A stretch of 53,099 nt of DNA, from positions 1-53,099 of the forward strand of contig JAFMBH010000016.1 of assembly GCA_017858735.1 (NCBI GenBank), in the 5' to 3' direction. Source of the stretch: Bacteroidota bacterium. GTDB taxonomy: Bacteria > Bacteroidota > Bacteroidia > Chitinophagales > Saprospiraceae. A program made the position numbers and the translations under genes. Under the pieces are notes generated by a model, which had not been told where the DNA came from, did no database searches, and saw nothing but the letters and a program-made list of their open reading frames with translations. This document shows, piece by piece, positions 28,601 through 36,966 of the stretch (its first letter is position 1; the number at the start of each line of letters is the position of its first letter).

Positions 28601-31439
28601 TAACGAGCGGAAGCCACATGATTTTCACAAGCTATTATTTTCATTAGAAACTGGAAATAGTACGTTAAAAACTGAATCAGGTATTTCAAATATTAAAATA
28701 CTCGAATTTCTAAGTAGCGGAACTATTTTAGGAAAACATAAAATAGATAGTTTATTGTTCGCACCAGGTAAAACGTATCGACTGGATGCAAACAACCCGC
28801 AGGAAATTACCAATTTTTTTCAGGTTTTTGGCAATAATTGTAATCCCATAGAATTATTAAGTACCCAGACCGGCAGGCAATCGCAGGTGGTCATGAATTC
28901 AGGAGAAATTAAGGGTGACTTTATTCAAATGCGGGATCAGATAGGCGTCGGATCTGTAAAATTTTACGCGGGGGTAAGAAGTGCAAATATTGCCAATAGT
29001 AATACAAACTGGCTTTTTGATTCTCCAAATTATTATGAAAATGAAGGATTTTTAGGTCCCGATTTGGTGCAATGTACCTTGGAGCCAATTGTTTTAGATG
29101 CAAGGACTTATAGCCCTGGAGAACGGTATAATTGGTTCAATAACTCGGTACAACCAACGGTTTCAGTGAATTCCCCGGGAATATATTGGGCAAAAGTTAC
29201 CTATGGTACCACCTGTGTTATCATAGATACTGTTCAGGTGCTTGCAGCCGACAAATTTGAAGTGAATTTACCCGCCGATACAACCCTTTGTCTGGGCGAT
29301 ACCCTAAGATTAGACGCAAAATTAGAGGCTATCGGTGTGCGATATGTATGGCAGGATAGCTCTTTAAATAGTTTTTATGTGGTGACTAAACCAGGGAAGT
29401 ATAAAGTTTCTGTTACCCTTTCGGGCTGTACCGTTTCCGATTCAATAGAGGTAAAATTTCAGACGCCGCTCACACTTAACCTTGGAAAAGATACGCTTCT
29501 GTGCCCTGAGGCTACCTTGACATTAGATGCGTCGCTTCCTGGCGCTACTGCCTATTCGTGGCAAGATAATACGACCCTTGCGAAATTTACCGCTGATAAA
29601 TCCGGTCTTTTTTTCGTGGCAGTTAATGTAGGTGCTTGTGTGATAAAAGACGCTATTTCTATTGATTATCAGCCTGTCATTGATTTGCAATTTGGAAGAG
29701 ATACTACGGTTTGTGCCGATGTTACACTTACTTTGGGAAGTACAACCACTTATGAGAGCTACTTGTGGCAAGACGGCAGCAGGAACCAGACTTATCAGGT
29801 GCGCAGTCCCGGGATTTATTCGTTGACGGTTGCAAAAGACGGATGTACGAAATCGGGTAGCGTAAATATTAGTCATAAACAAGTACCAACGTTTAGCTTA
29901 CCCCCATCATTAAGTTCTTGTGAGGGAAATACCATTACCATTGGTCAAAGTCCGGTTTTTCCAACGGCCAAATACCTCTGGACAAATGGTTTAACAACGC
30001 CCGAAATTACCGTTTCTACCAACGCGGTTTATGGGTTAGAGATAGATCTTGATGGATGTATTTACAAAGATGATGTTCAGGTAACATTCAATCCATTGCC
30101 TGTTTTGAATTTGCCACAGGAAACACCGGCCTGCCAGGGTGATACCGTAACTTTGAATGTAGCCCAGGCTAATACCACTTTTTTTTGGAGTACAGGGGAA
30201 CTAACGCCCTCTATAAAAGTCGCTAAAAGTGGGCTAAGCTGGGTACAAGCAACAAATCAATTTGGTTGTTTAAATATTGATACCACTTTTGTAGTGTTTA
30301 ATCAACGACCAAGCGTGGCAGCAGGACCTGATTTGCTGCTTTGTACCGGTGAAATTGGCATTATAGAGGTAGGTTTTACGCCGGGAAGTACCCTGAAATG
30401 GAATAATGGCGACATTGGAGCTAAAATCAGTGTACTTTCAAATGGCATATATGTAGTAGAGGCTAACTTAAATGGTTGTCTTAGAACAGATTCGGTAACC
30501 GTCACTTTTATTGACGTACCCAGTCAATTTTTAGGAACAGATAAAGAGATTTGTGAAGGAGAGCAGGTGCGTCTGGAACCTATGATTCCGTCGGCATCGT
30601 TTATTTGGCAGGACGGATCTACAAATCCCTATTTTGTAGCAGATAAAACGGGTGTTTATTCTGCCACAATAGGGGTTGGTACTTGTCAACGAATTGATTC
30701 TGTGAGTATAGTGGTGAATACATTACCTCGTTTTGAACTTGGATTAGATTCCACCCTTTGCTCTGGAGGTAGCTATCCTGTAAGTTTAAACGCACCTGCT
30801 GGTTCCACCTATAATTGGAATACAGGCGCGAAAACGGCTTCGCTTAGTATTACTCAAACGGGCATTTATATTGCAACAGCAACCTTTAAGGGTTGTATTT
30901 GGAAAGATACTATCAGTGTTTCTGTGATTCCAAGAATTCCCGTTTATTTAGGTTTGGATACTACGATTTGCGAAGGGCAAAGAATATTGCTTCGCGCCAA
31001 TGTGGCGGCCGAAAAATATCAATGGCAGGACGGTTCCGATGGGCAGCAATTTTTAGTGGATGATGAAGGGCTTTACTTCCTAAGGGTTACCTCCGGAAAA
31101 TGTGTTTTTTCAGATTCAGTAAATATTAGTGTTAGAAAATGTATTTATTATGAGGTGTATGCACCTAACGCATTTTCGCCCAATGATGACGGTGTGAATG
31201 ATGTCTTTAAATTGTTTGTTAGTCCCGATGTATCTATTCTGTCGTTTAAGTTAATTATTCACGATCGATGGGGAAATTTGATTTTTCAATCTACCGATCC
31301 CGAACTTGGGTGGGATGGTTCTCAGAAGGGAAATCGTGCTAACCCGGATACTTATATTTATGCTTATACCATTGAATACGAAGATGAAAACGGCGTGGGT
31401 AGGCAAGTTAACGGTGGAACGGTCAATTTATTAAGATAG
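25686..31439 (+). CDS. Giant T9SS-exported repeat protein, gliding-motility-type C-terminal domain
   Basis: A 1917-residue surface or secreted protein with a signal segment in residues 1-24. Three long modules of about 365 residues begin with YWIGGSGKWSDLSHWA (29), YWVGGSGDWFDPMHWA (398) and YWVGGTGSWSDIAHWS (760), each with beta-helix-like repeats and a Cys pair. From about residue 1115, ten Ig-like repeats of 65-75 residues follow, each with a Cys near the start, a W in the middle (YVWQDSS, YLWQDGS) and GxY...GC...D at the end. The last 85 residues (APNAFSPNDDGVNDVFKLF ... IHDRWGNLIFQS ... GWDGSQKG) are the CHU_C/type B T9SS sorting domain. An adhesin role is likely. It is followed by a TonB receptor after 62 nt. 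Confidence 0.9.
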   Translation: MNPLISWKKIMLATILWSVTNALFGIDIYWIGGSGKWSDLSHWATTSGGSIRPSAIPGSNDNVIFDDKSFTAPNQTIEIDQQITFCQSLNMSTVTQSVEVKGLSSGILNIFGDLKFNDKINFTFLGEVNFSAALPNAQIQMAGNAFHSIVRFKENAGSFQLNGDIEIDSLLIFEGGVFSSKGFDIKTGYLDLILKNVKTDINFDGSNVTIQGSAFYLSYNSNIEIPSAIISYSQGKFSGQETSVVLSSANALFQIKGIGGLQWGNLAHTSGTGKARIQVDSISLKHYSLSSETFTTGTISMDTLSLAKGRTYRFQEGRNYKLKFLNAQGDCANPIQILSGSGGVKTNFISNVGVLTGDYLSIRDISATGGATFNASNSSDLGNNNGWTITPKVNNKLYWVGGSGDWFDPMHWASTSGGVAGSCVPTAGDDVFFDANSFPAAGGTVNLNIDNAYCRSMDWTGATGNPSFVGNSDQFIHIFGYLKLINAMSWDIGGDVFFESNTAGNGITMASQKFKKNLYFNGVGSWILEDDMEVALDLHLIKGGLNTNSKILTIQNFRSQRWDEVGNVRTLTLGSSLVVIRPQLTPWSEWSMQTKNFTLNAGGSTIIFFSYGGMNLWGDNPLKFNNIQQYGHFNVNGNLTNNKKHEFNLFVSANNLTVSNSLRFIKWEVTGGYQYRVNAGSTLFVGELIPSNACDGLIYFGSTTNSVKASIHFENNTTVTHFIVKDLHSVGTGLVTANNSVNLGNALNWVFTEKVGRKLYWVGGTGSWSDIAHWSLSSNGPGGECIPTPLDDVFFDEFSFPFAGASAIIETSTAYAKNFTIGNVKNRPWIRSQNVENLELYGNLVLANKNVCEFSLHRLSLKGNLTTNTAFFAGQYINYIEVDGGGKWTLLDSLTCYDLALRNGTLFTNGQSANIHYFYGSGENTPKRLELANSHWYISGNFENFSEFNLQGDSITVIPGTSIIEFINGGDFNERKPHDFHKLLFSLETGNSTLKTESGISNIKILEFLSSGTILGKHKIDSLLFAPGKTYRLDANNPQEITNFFQVFGNNCNPIELLSTQTGRQSQVVMNSGEIKGDFIQMRDQIGVGSVKFYAGVRSANIANSNTNWLFDSPNYYENEGFLGPDLVQCTLEPIVLDARTYSPGERYNWFNNSVQPTVSVNSPGIYWAKVTYGTTCVIIDTVQVLAADKFEVNLPADTTLCLGDTLRLDAKLEAIGVRYVWQDSSLNSFYVVTKPGKYKVSVTLSGCTVSDSIEVKFQTPLTLNLGKDTLLCPEATLTLDASLPGATAYSWQDNTTLAKFTADKSGLFFVAVNVGACVIKDAISIDYQPVIDLQFGRDTTVCADVTLTLGSTTTYESYLWQDGSRNQTYQVRSPGIYSLTVAKDGCTKSGSVNISHKQVPTFSLPPSLSSCEGNTITIGQSPVFPTAKYLWTNGLTTPEITVSTNAVYGLEIDLDGCIYKDDVQVTFNPLPVLNLPQETPACQGDTVTLNVAQANTTFFWSTGELTPSIKVAKSGLSWVQATNQFGCLNIDTTFVVFNQRPSVAAGPDLLLCTGEIGIIEVGFTPGSTLKWNNGDIGAKISVLSNGIYVVEANLNGCLRTDSVTVTFIDVPSQFLGTDKEICEGEQVRLEPMIPSASFIWQDGSTNPYFVADKTGVYSATIGVGTCQRIDSVSIVVNTLPRFELGLDSTLCSGGSYPVSLNAPAGSTYNWNTGAKTASLSITQTGIYIATATFKGCIWKDTISVSVIPRIPVYLGLDTTICEGQRILLRANVAAEKYQWQDGSDGQQFLVDDEGLYFLRVTSGKCVFSDSVNISVRKCIYYEVYAPNAFSPNDDGVNDVFKLFVSPDVSILSFKLIIHDRWGNLIFQSTDPELGWDGSQKGNRANPDTYIYAYTIEYEDENGVGRQVNGGTVNLLR

Positions 31440-31501
31440 GTTTTACCTGAAAAATTAAACTATTTATACCTTTTAGCCTTTCTATACTAAACAAATATAG
31501 A

Positions 31502-33841
31502 ATGTATTTAAAGGTAGTTATTTTTATTTTAACGGGTTTTTCCGTTTCCCTTTTCGGGCAAAGTAAGTTTTCAGTGAGTGGTTATGTGAAGGATGCCAAT
31601 ACGGGAGAGACCTTAACAGGTGCCTCCGTTTATGTGAAAACAGAGAGTAATTTGGGCGCTTCTACGAATACGTACGGCTTTTATACCCTTCGACTGGCTC
31701 CAGGTGATTACACGATTGTTTTCGCCTATTTAGGTTTTGCAGACCAGGAGAAAAAAATTAGTTTAACCAAGGATCTTTCGCTCAGTGTAGATTTAAGTGA
31801 GGGCGTAGAAATGAGTGAGGTAGTTATAGAAGCTGAAGCAGCTGATAAAAATGTGTCGGGCACACAAATGGGTGAAATTATTCTGCCTATTGAAAAAATA
31901 CAGAAAATTCCCGCTTTAATGGGTGAAGTTGATTTGCTTAAAGCTTTGCAGTTGCTACCTGGAGTACAATCGTCCGGAGAAGGAAGTTCTGGTTTTTATG
32001 TAAGAGGGGGAGGACCTGACCAAAATCTGGTGCTCTTAGATGAGGCGCTCGTTTATAACTCAGGTCATTTATTTGGCTTTTTCTCGGTATTCAATTCAGA
32101 TGCAATAAAATCGGCAAACCTTATTAAAGGTGGAATGCCAGCTCAGTACGGAGGTAGATTATCTTCTGTCGTTGATATTCAAATGAAAGAGGGAAATAAC
32201 AAGCATTATCAGGTGGACGGCGGTATTGGCCTTATTGCCTCCCGATTAACATTTCAAGGTCCCATAGTACCTGAAAAAAGTTCATTTATCGTTTCTACCA
32301 GAAGAACCTATGCATTAGATCTTGCGCAACCTGCCATAAAAAGAACAGATTTCGCAGGTACCAACTATTATTTTTACGATTTGAACGCCAAGGCTAATTA
32401 TACTTTTAGTGAAAAGGACAGGATTTTTTTTAGTACCTATTTCGGTCGCGATGTATTGAAGTTTAGAACACCTGGACGTGATTTTACCTTTGACTTACCT
32501 TACGGAAATGCGACTGGAACTCTCCGCTGGAATCACCTTTTTAATAATAGATTATTTGTAAATACTTCTATCATTTATAACGATTACGATTTCACTTTTA
32601 AGGCAGGTATAGACGATTTTAGCCTTAAATTATTTTCGGGTGTAAGAGATTGGAACGGAAAGGTTGACTTCGATTACTTTCCTTCTAACAATCATGCCAT
32701 AAAGTTTGGGGTGCAAACTACTTATCACCGACTTACCCCAAGTGTTGCTAATGCACAACAAGGCGATGAGGAATTTACAAACAATAAGGTTTCTATACCC
32801 GCCTGGGAAACAGGATTCTATGTTTCCGATGATTTTAAAGTGAGCGAAAGAATTAAAATACAGGCTGGTCTTAGATGGTCAATATTCACTCAAATGGGAC
32901 CATACGCGGCAAGTACGGGCGTTAATTATCAAAAAGGGGAGAAGGTAGTAACCTATAATGGCCTGGAGCCTCGTTTAAGTTGGAGGTATGCCTTCAATGC
33001 CAGTAATGCTATAAAAGGAGGGGTGACGGTTTCTAACCAATATCTGCATTTAGTGTCGAATTCGTCAAGTACCCTGCCCGCTGATGTTTGGGTGCCGAGT
33101 ACAGAAAGAATTAAACCCCAAAGAGGGGAGCAATACGCCTTAGGTTATTTCAAAAATTTAAAGAAAAATATGTTCGAGGTCTCTGCAGAGATTTATTTTA
33201 GAACCCTAAGAAATCAATTGGATTATGGCGAGAGTTATGTCCAAAGTCCAGCCGACGATTTAGAGCAGCAATTTATTTCTGGAAGTGGTCGGGCTTACGG
33301 CGCTGAATTGTTAATAAGAAAAAATGAAGGAAAATTAACTGGATGGATTGGATATACGAGAGCAAGGACAGAGAGAAAATTTGCTGAAATTAATGGCGGC
33401 GCTTACTATCCGGCGGTATATGACAGGACACATGATTTATCGGTCGTTGTAAATTACGATAAAGGTAAAAAATGGGATTTTTCCGGCGTATTTGTCTTTG
33501 GAACGGGTAGAGCTTTTACTCCCATTGAAAGTATATATGTAATTGATCAAAGGGTAGTTACCAATTACGCACCAAGAAATAGCAGTCGTTTACCAGATTA
33601 TCACAGGATAGATTTATCTGCCAATTACAGACCTAAAAAAGAAGAAGGGAAGGGTTTCTACAGCTATTGGACTTTTTCGGTTTACAACGTTTATAACAGA
33701 CGTAACCCATTCTTTATCAACTACGAATTTGATACGGACGAAAAAACTGGCGTACTGAGTGCTTCTGCCTCTAAAGTTTCTTTATTTCCGGTTATCCCTT
33801 CTGTTACCTGGAATTTTAAATGGCAACAGAAAAAAAATTAG
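31502..33841 (+). CDS. TonB-dependent receptor with carboxypeptidase-like N-terminal domain
   Basis: A 779-residue outer-membrane protein. Signal peptide 1-19 (FGQ), carboxypeptidase-like regulatory domain about 22-100 (GYVKDANTGETLTGASVYVKTES, GFYTLRLAPGDYTIVFAYLGF), plug domain 115-225 (LMGEVDLLKALQLLPGVQSSGEGSSGFYVRGGGPDQNLVLLDEALVYNSGHLFGFFSVFN), then a 22-strand-type barrel with late motifs GRAYGAELLIRKN and YNRRNPFFI. The substrate is unknown. It follows the giant surface protein on the same strand. It ends 52 nt before tRNA-Ser. Confidence 0.9.
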   Translation: MYLKVVIFILTGFSVSLFGQSKFSVSGYVKDANTGETLTGASVYVKTESNLGASTNTYGFYTLRLAPGDYTIVFAYLGFADQEKKISLTKDLSLSVDLSEGVEMSEVVIEAEAADKNVSGTQMGEIILPIEKIQKIPALMGEVDLLKALQLLPGVQSSGEGSSGFYVRGGGPDQNLVLLDEALVYNSGHLFGFFSVFNSDAIKSANLIKGGMPAQYGGRLSSVVDIQMKEGNNKHYQVDGGIGLIASRLTFQGPIVPEKSSFIVSTRRTYALDLAQPAIKRTDFAGTNYYFYDLNAKANYTFSEKDRIFFSTYFGRDVLKFRTPGRDFTFDLPYGNATGTLRWNHLFNNRLFVNTSIIYNDYDFTFKAGIDDFSLKLFSGVRDWNGKVDFDYFPSNNHAIKFGVQTTYHRLTPSVANAQQGDEEFTNNKVSIPAWETGFYVSDDFKVSERIKIQAGLRWSIFTQMGPYAASTGVNYQKGEKVVTYNGLEPRLSWRYAFNASNAIKGGVTVSNQYLHLVSNSSSTLPADVWVPSTERIKPQRGEQYALGYFKNLKKNMFEVSAEIYFRTLRNQLDYGESYVQSPADDLEQQFISGSGRAYGAELLIRKNEGKLTGWIGYTRARTERKFAEINGGAYYPAVYDRTHDLSVVVNYDKGKKWDFSGVFVFGTGRAFTPIESIYVIDQRVVTNYAPRNSSRLPDYHRIDLSANYRPKKEEGKGFYSYWTFSVYNVYNRRNPFFINYEFDTDEKTGVLSASASKVSLFPVIPSVTWNFKWQQKKN

Positions 33842-33893
33842 GGCATTTTTAAAAAAGTACTTGAAATACTGGAAATAATATTATCTTCGCACC

Positions 33894-33981
33894 GGAGAAA
33901 TGGCAGAGCGGTTGATTGCAGCAGTCTTGAAAACTGCCGACTGTAATAGGTCCGGGGGTTCGAATCCCTCTTTCTCCGCCA
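33894..33981 (+). tRNA. tRNA-Ser (anticodon TGA)
   Basis: A class II tRNA with a long variable arm. The acceptor stem GGAGAAA pairs with TTTCTCC, the anticodon loop CTTGAAA carries TGA, the T arm is GGGGG-TTCGAAT-CCCTC, and the discriminator is G. CCA is encoded (33979-33981), unlike the two tRNA-Arg genes. TTG (33861-33863) and TATCTTCG (33882-33889) form a likely promoter only 4 nt from the tRNA end. Confidence 0.95.
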
Positions 33982-34001
33982 GGCGAAAGTCAAAAAAAAT
34001 T

Positions 34002-34037
34002 AAAGCGTGTAGAACCAATGTTTTACACGCTTTTTTT
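34002..34037 (+). terminator. Intrinsic terminator after tRNA-Ser
   Basis: AAAGCGTGTA pairs with TACACGCTTT (10-nt arms, 12-nt loop) and continues into a T-run, 20 nt after the tRNA. Confidence 0.88.
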
Positions 34038-34167
34038 ATGTTATTTAATGTTGATGTAACCTTTTCGATTGGCCTATTTGGGTTTCCTTTTTCGTGGATA
34101 GGGACATAGGTTCAAATTTTAGATAAAGGAGATGATTGCTTTGGGGAAATAGCTTCTGTACCTATAA

Positions 34168-34388
34168 GTTTTGAATCAGGATTTACAGGATGTCGAGGAT
34201 TAATGATAGCTTCTTCGATTTTGGCGGGAAGATTGTTTTTAAAGGGTTATTTTATTTCAAGGTTTTTCCGTCGATGCCGTGAGGCATTGGCGAAAAGAAG
34301 CGAAAAAAGTAATACGCTACGAATGACCCTAACTTTTACAACAACGACGTCCTGTTTAATCCTATAAATCAAGTAAATCCTGATTCAA
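34168..34388. repeat. MITE-like element with inverted termini
   Basis: TTTGAATCAGGATTTAC begins the left end (34168-34200), and its reverse complement GTAAATCCTGATTCAAA closes the right end (34356-34388). The ends are inverted copies of 33 nt with several mismatches. Inside is a hairpin around GATGCC-GTGA-GGCAT followed by GGCGAAAAGAAGCGAAAA, which recurs at 37.27 kb. The element has no coding capacity, and no other gene is seen between the tRNA terminator and rhuM. The same family is at 44.9-45.5 and 52.2-52.8 kb. Confidence 0.6.
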
Positions 34389-34495
34389 ACCCTTTAGCTG
34401 CTGCGCATAAAATCTCCGGCAAACATTGGTAAGCTATCTGCCACTGTCCTAAAAACCATTCAGTAAATGCTTTTATAATTTTCCTTCGGTGAATT

Positions 34496-35524
34496 TTATA
34501 GTTTCGGACTGTTTTTCTTTTGTAAGGCTTTAACTGCCTTGTCAAAATCTGATTCAATCTTCTGGGTTTTATTAAATTTATCATACTCTTGAAAAGCCTT
34601 CTCTTCTGCTTGTTTTGCAGAAATGCTTCCTTTTCCTTCAAGTATTTTATATTCGTTAAATTCCAGGAATTTATTTACACTCAAAGCAAATTGCTCCATT
34701 GTAAAAGTATTTCTGGTTTCAATAATTCGTTCAATGTAATCGAAGAAAGCACCGATAGTTCGCTCTAGGCTTTTTATTTCTTGTTCGCTCAAATAATTTT
34801 TTGCTACGGTGGTGTCCGATTTCAATATCCTGCCTTCAGGGGCATTTTTCCAGGTGCTCAATCCCATAAATTCATTTTGAGCATCAGCTGTTTTATAGAT
34901 TATTTCTGCAGCAGTTTGCCCGTTTATGGCAAAATGGAATTTGTTTTGAACCGAGGCAAAGAAATCTGAGGTAACATCCGATTTGGGGTCATAATCAATG
35001 CTACATTCTGTGAAAATATCGGTAATTTGTTGGTATATCCTGCGTTCGCTTGCCCGAATTGAGCGGATACGCTCTAACAGTTCCCGAAAATAATCTTTGC
35101 CAAAATATCTACCGTTTTTCAGCCGGTCGTCGTCCAAAATAAAGCCTTTTATAAGGAACTCTTTTAAGGTATTGGTTGCCCAAATACGAAACTGTGTGGC
35201 CTCCCGGCTATTTACCCGATAGCCTACCGATATAATGGCATCGAGGTTGAAATATTCAATATTCCGCTTTACTTCCCTGTTACCTTCGATTTGAACTGTT
35301 TCCAAAATGGAAATAGTTGCCTCTCTTGTTAACTCACCACTTTCGTAAATATTGTCTAAATGCTTGCTGATAGCAGGAACTTGCACACCAAATAAAGTCG
35401 CAATGGTTTTTTGAGTGAGCCAAACCGTTTCTTTGTTTAAAATTACTTCTACTTTTACCTTTCCTTCGGGTGCGGTATAAAGTAAAAAATCGGCCTGTTC
35501 GTCTTTTATGCTGAGTTGTTTCAT
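34496..35524 (-). CDS. RhuM family protein
   Basis: A 342-residue protein of the RhuM family (virulence protein RhuM, once noted on a Salmonella pathogenicity island). LLYTAPEGKVKVEVILNKETVWLTQKTIATLFGVQVPAISKHLDNIYESGEL is the typical N-terminus with a DNA-binding-like helix-turn-helix; ISVGYRVNSREATQFRIWATNTLKEFLIKGFILDDDRLKNG follows and is strongly diagnostic. The C-terminal half contains FHFAINGQTAAEIIY. Members are frequent in mobile and defence islands, often within type I restriction loci, but their function is not settled. It lies 5 nt after a 108-residue ORF, as an operon, within a repeat-bounded island. Confidence 0.9.
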   Translation of the reverse strand: MKQLSIKDEQADFLLYTAPEGKVKVEVILNKETVWLTQKTIATLFGVQVPAISKHLDNIYESGELTREATISILETVQIEGNREVKRNIEYFNLDAIISVGYRVNSREATQFRIWATNTLKEFLIKGFILDDDRLKNGRYFGKDYFRELLERIRSIRASERRIYQQITDIFTECSIDYDPKSDVTSDFFASVQNKFHFAINGQTAAEIIYKTADAQNEFMGLSTWKNAPEGRILKSDTTVAKNYLSEQEIKSLERTIGAFFDYIERIIETRNTFTMEQFALSVNKFLEFNEYKILEGKGSISAKQAEEKAFQEYDKFNKTQKIESDFDKAVKALQKKNSPKL

Positions 35525-35529
35525 TGGTT

Positions 35530-35856
35530 TCAGTTTTCTATGATTGCTAGTTTGGAAAGCAGGTATTCTTTCAGTTCCGATGGTTTTAGGATTTCTTTTT
35601 CAATATTCTCTTTGTGAGAAATTGTTCTATGTAAAATCTCAGCACCACTTTGTTGAAATTTATCAATAATTTCTGCTCTTTTATTATCCGGAAAGTCAAT
35701 ATTTCCTCTGGTTTTAATTTCGGTACTTAATCCATTAAATAACTGAACGCCTCTTGTTGGGTATAAGAAAGTTTCCACATCGCAGATGATTTCTTTTATC
35801 TCAGCAATGTCAATATCAATGGTTTTCAGTGGCTTATTGCCTACCTTACCATCCAT
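35530..35856 (-). CDS. Hypothetical protein upstream of RhuM
   Basis: A 108-residue acidic/basic mixed protein that I do not recognise. It is soluble, with no signal peptide; KPLKTIDIDIAEIKEIICDVETFLYP and a C-terminal stretch KPSELKEYLLSKLAIIEN suggest helices. Its stop lies 5 nt before the RhuM start, so the two are probably co-expressed and may work together. It could be the remains of a larger restriction or nucleotidyltransferase-type protein, but nothing in the sequence proves that. Confidence 0.6.
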   Translation of the reverse strand: MDGKVGNKPLKTIDIDIAEIKEIICDVETFLYPTRGVQLFNGLSTEIKTRGNIDFPDNKRAEIIDKFQQSGAEILHRTISHKENIEKEILKPSELKEYLLSKLAIIEN

Positions 35857-35948
35857 TTTTACCTCTATATTCCCTTATTCTTTAATTATGCAAATTTACA
35901 AATTTAAAGTTATAGTTAGGAAACATGAGTCATATCTTCTTTTTTCGG

Positions 35949-36060
35949 TATAACTAATAAAGGCTTGTTCTAATAGTGCCTTTGTGAATATTATGGTTGT
36001 TCAATTATTTTCCAAAGCCCACTTGTTTTACCTTCTTTTTTTATAACCCCTTTCTTTTCA
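35949..36060. repeat. Direct repeat copy 1 flanking the toxin-antitoxin pair
   Basis: About 112 nt nearly identical (over 90% by eye) to 36853-36966. On the minus strand it encodes the last 21 residues of the ATP-binding-protein fragment found in copy 2 (KKGVIKKEGKTSG...). The gap 35857-36214 holds this copy and nothing else that I recognise. Confidence 0.75.
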
Positions 36061-36188
36061 TAGATTAGTGTTTACATTCTTTCATGAAAGTTAATGTTTT
36101 CAATTTCCTTGGTTTATCCAGTCATTTGGTGCGGATATTTTATCTTTTTTCATAAAAACTAAAATAACCGCTTTAAAATTTGGAATGT

Positions 36189-36206
36189 GTTATCTTTAGA
36201 GATAAC
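36189..36206 (+). promoter_or_regulatory. Candidate operator of the toxin-antitoxin pair
   Basis: GTTATCT-TTAG-AGATAAC, a perfect 7-nt-arm palindrome, ends 8 nt before the toxin start. Xre-type antitoxins commonly bind such sites to repress their own operon. Confidence 0.5.
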
Positions 36207-36214
36207 TTCATGGA

Positions 36215-36472
36215 ATGAATAGATTGATAATCTTTTTCGAAAATCACTTTATTGAATTTTACCAAATGCAAGACCAAAAGGTTAAAGATAAAATTCAATA
36301 TGTTTTTGAATTGATTAGGCAAGTTGACCAAGTTCCCGAAAAGTTTTTAAAACATTTGACAGGGACCAACGGACTTTATGAAATCCGAATTGATTATCAG
36401 TCAAATATTTTCCGGATTTTCTGTTGTTTTGACCAAGGAAAACTTATAGTTCTATTTAACGGATTTCAATAA
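36215..36472 (+). CDS. RelE/HigB-like toxin, shortened by a stop codon
   Basis: 85 residues of a HigB/phage Gp49-like mRNA-interferase: FLKHLTGTNGLYEIRIDYQSNIFRIFCCFDQGKLIVLFNGFQ is the RelE core, with the GLYEIR and FRIF strands. The family normally continues as FQKKTQKTP...DKAEKLMQDYF. Here a TAA (36470-36472) stands where a Lys codon is expected, and the same frame goes on to encode KTQKTLPKEVDKAEKLMQD and ends at 36550. The loss of about 25 C-terminal residues that carry catalytic Lys/Arg residues in relatives probably inactivates the toxin. The antitoxin gene follows at once and is also damaged. Confidence 0.8.
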   Translation: MNRLIIFFENHFIEFYQMQDQKVKDKIQYVFELIRQVDQVPEKFLKHLTGTNGLYEIRIDYQSNIFRIFCCFDQGKLIVLFNGFQ

Positions 36473-36555
36473 AAGACACAAAAAACATTGCCTAAAGAAG
36501 TGGATAAAGCTGAAAAATTAATGCAAGATTATTTTAACAACAAAAGATAACTTTT

Positions 36556-36847
36556 ATGGAAAAGTATAAAAACATTTGATGAACTGATAGAACTTGAGCA
36601 CGGTAAAATCGGGACAGAAAGCCGAATCAAATATGAAGAAGGTGCGCAAATGTTCATAATTAGTGAAATGTTAAAGACTGCACGTAAGGAGGCAAAATTA
36701 ACGCAGGAAGAGTTAGCAAACAAAGCGGGAACAAAAAAAAGCTACATTTCCAAACTTGAGAACGGAAAAGGAAACATCCAACTTTCAACGTTAATACGAA
36801 TTTTCGAGCAGGGCTTAAATCGCAGAATTGGACTGACTTTCCTTTAA
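36556..36847 (+). pseudogene. Xre-family antitoxin (HigA-like), frameshifted
   Basis: The ATG at 36556 begins MEKYKN; one extra base (or two missing) at 36574 then shifts the frame, after which FDELIELEHGKIGTESRIKYEEGAQ continues without a stop into an intact helix-turn-helix: MLKTARKEAKLTQEELANKAGTKKSYISKLENGKG. An internal ATG at 36650 could still give a 65-residue HTH protein. Full-length relatives are about 98 residues. Paired with the RelE/HigB-like gene in toxin-first order, as in higBA. Confidence 0.75.
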
Positions 36848-36852
36848 ACCTA

Positions 36853-36966
36853 TATAACTAATAAAGGCTTGTGTTCCAATAGTGACTTTGTGAATTTTAT
36901 GGTTGTTCATTTATTTTCCAAAGCCCACTTGTTTTACCTTCTCTTTTTATAACCCCTTTCTTTTTA
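36853..36966. repeat. Direct repeat copy 2 flanking the toxin-antitoxin pair
   Basis: Matches 35949-36060 in the same orientation. It starts directly after the antitoxin stop and covers the 3' end of the minus-strand ATP-binding-protein fragment. The 790 bp between the copies hold only the toxin and antitoxin. Confidence 0.75.

Noticed and set aside
33900-34109. 69-codon plus-strand frame
   Set aside because: It runs through tRNA-Ser and its terminator.
34369-34641. 90-codon minus-strand frame beyond the RhuM stop
   Set aside because: Most of it is RhuM DNA in another frame and the rest is the MITE-like end; no family resemblance.
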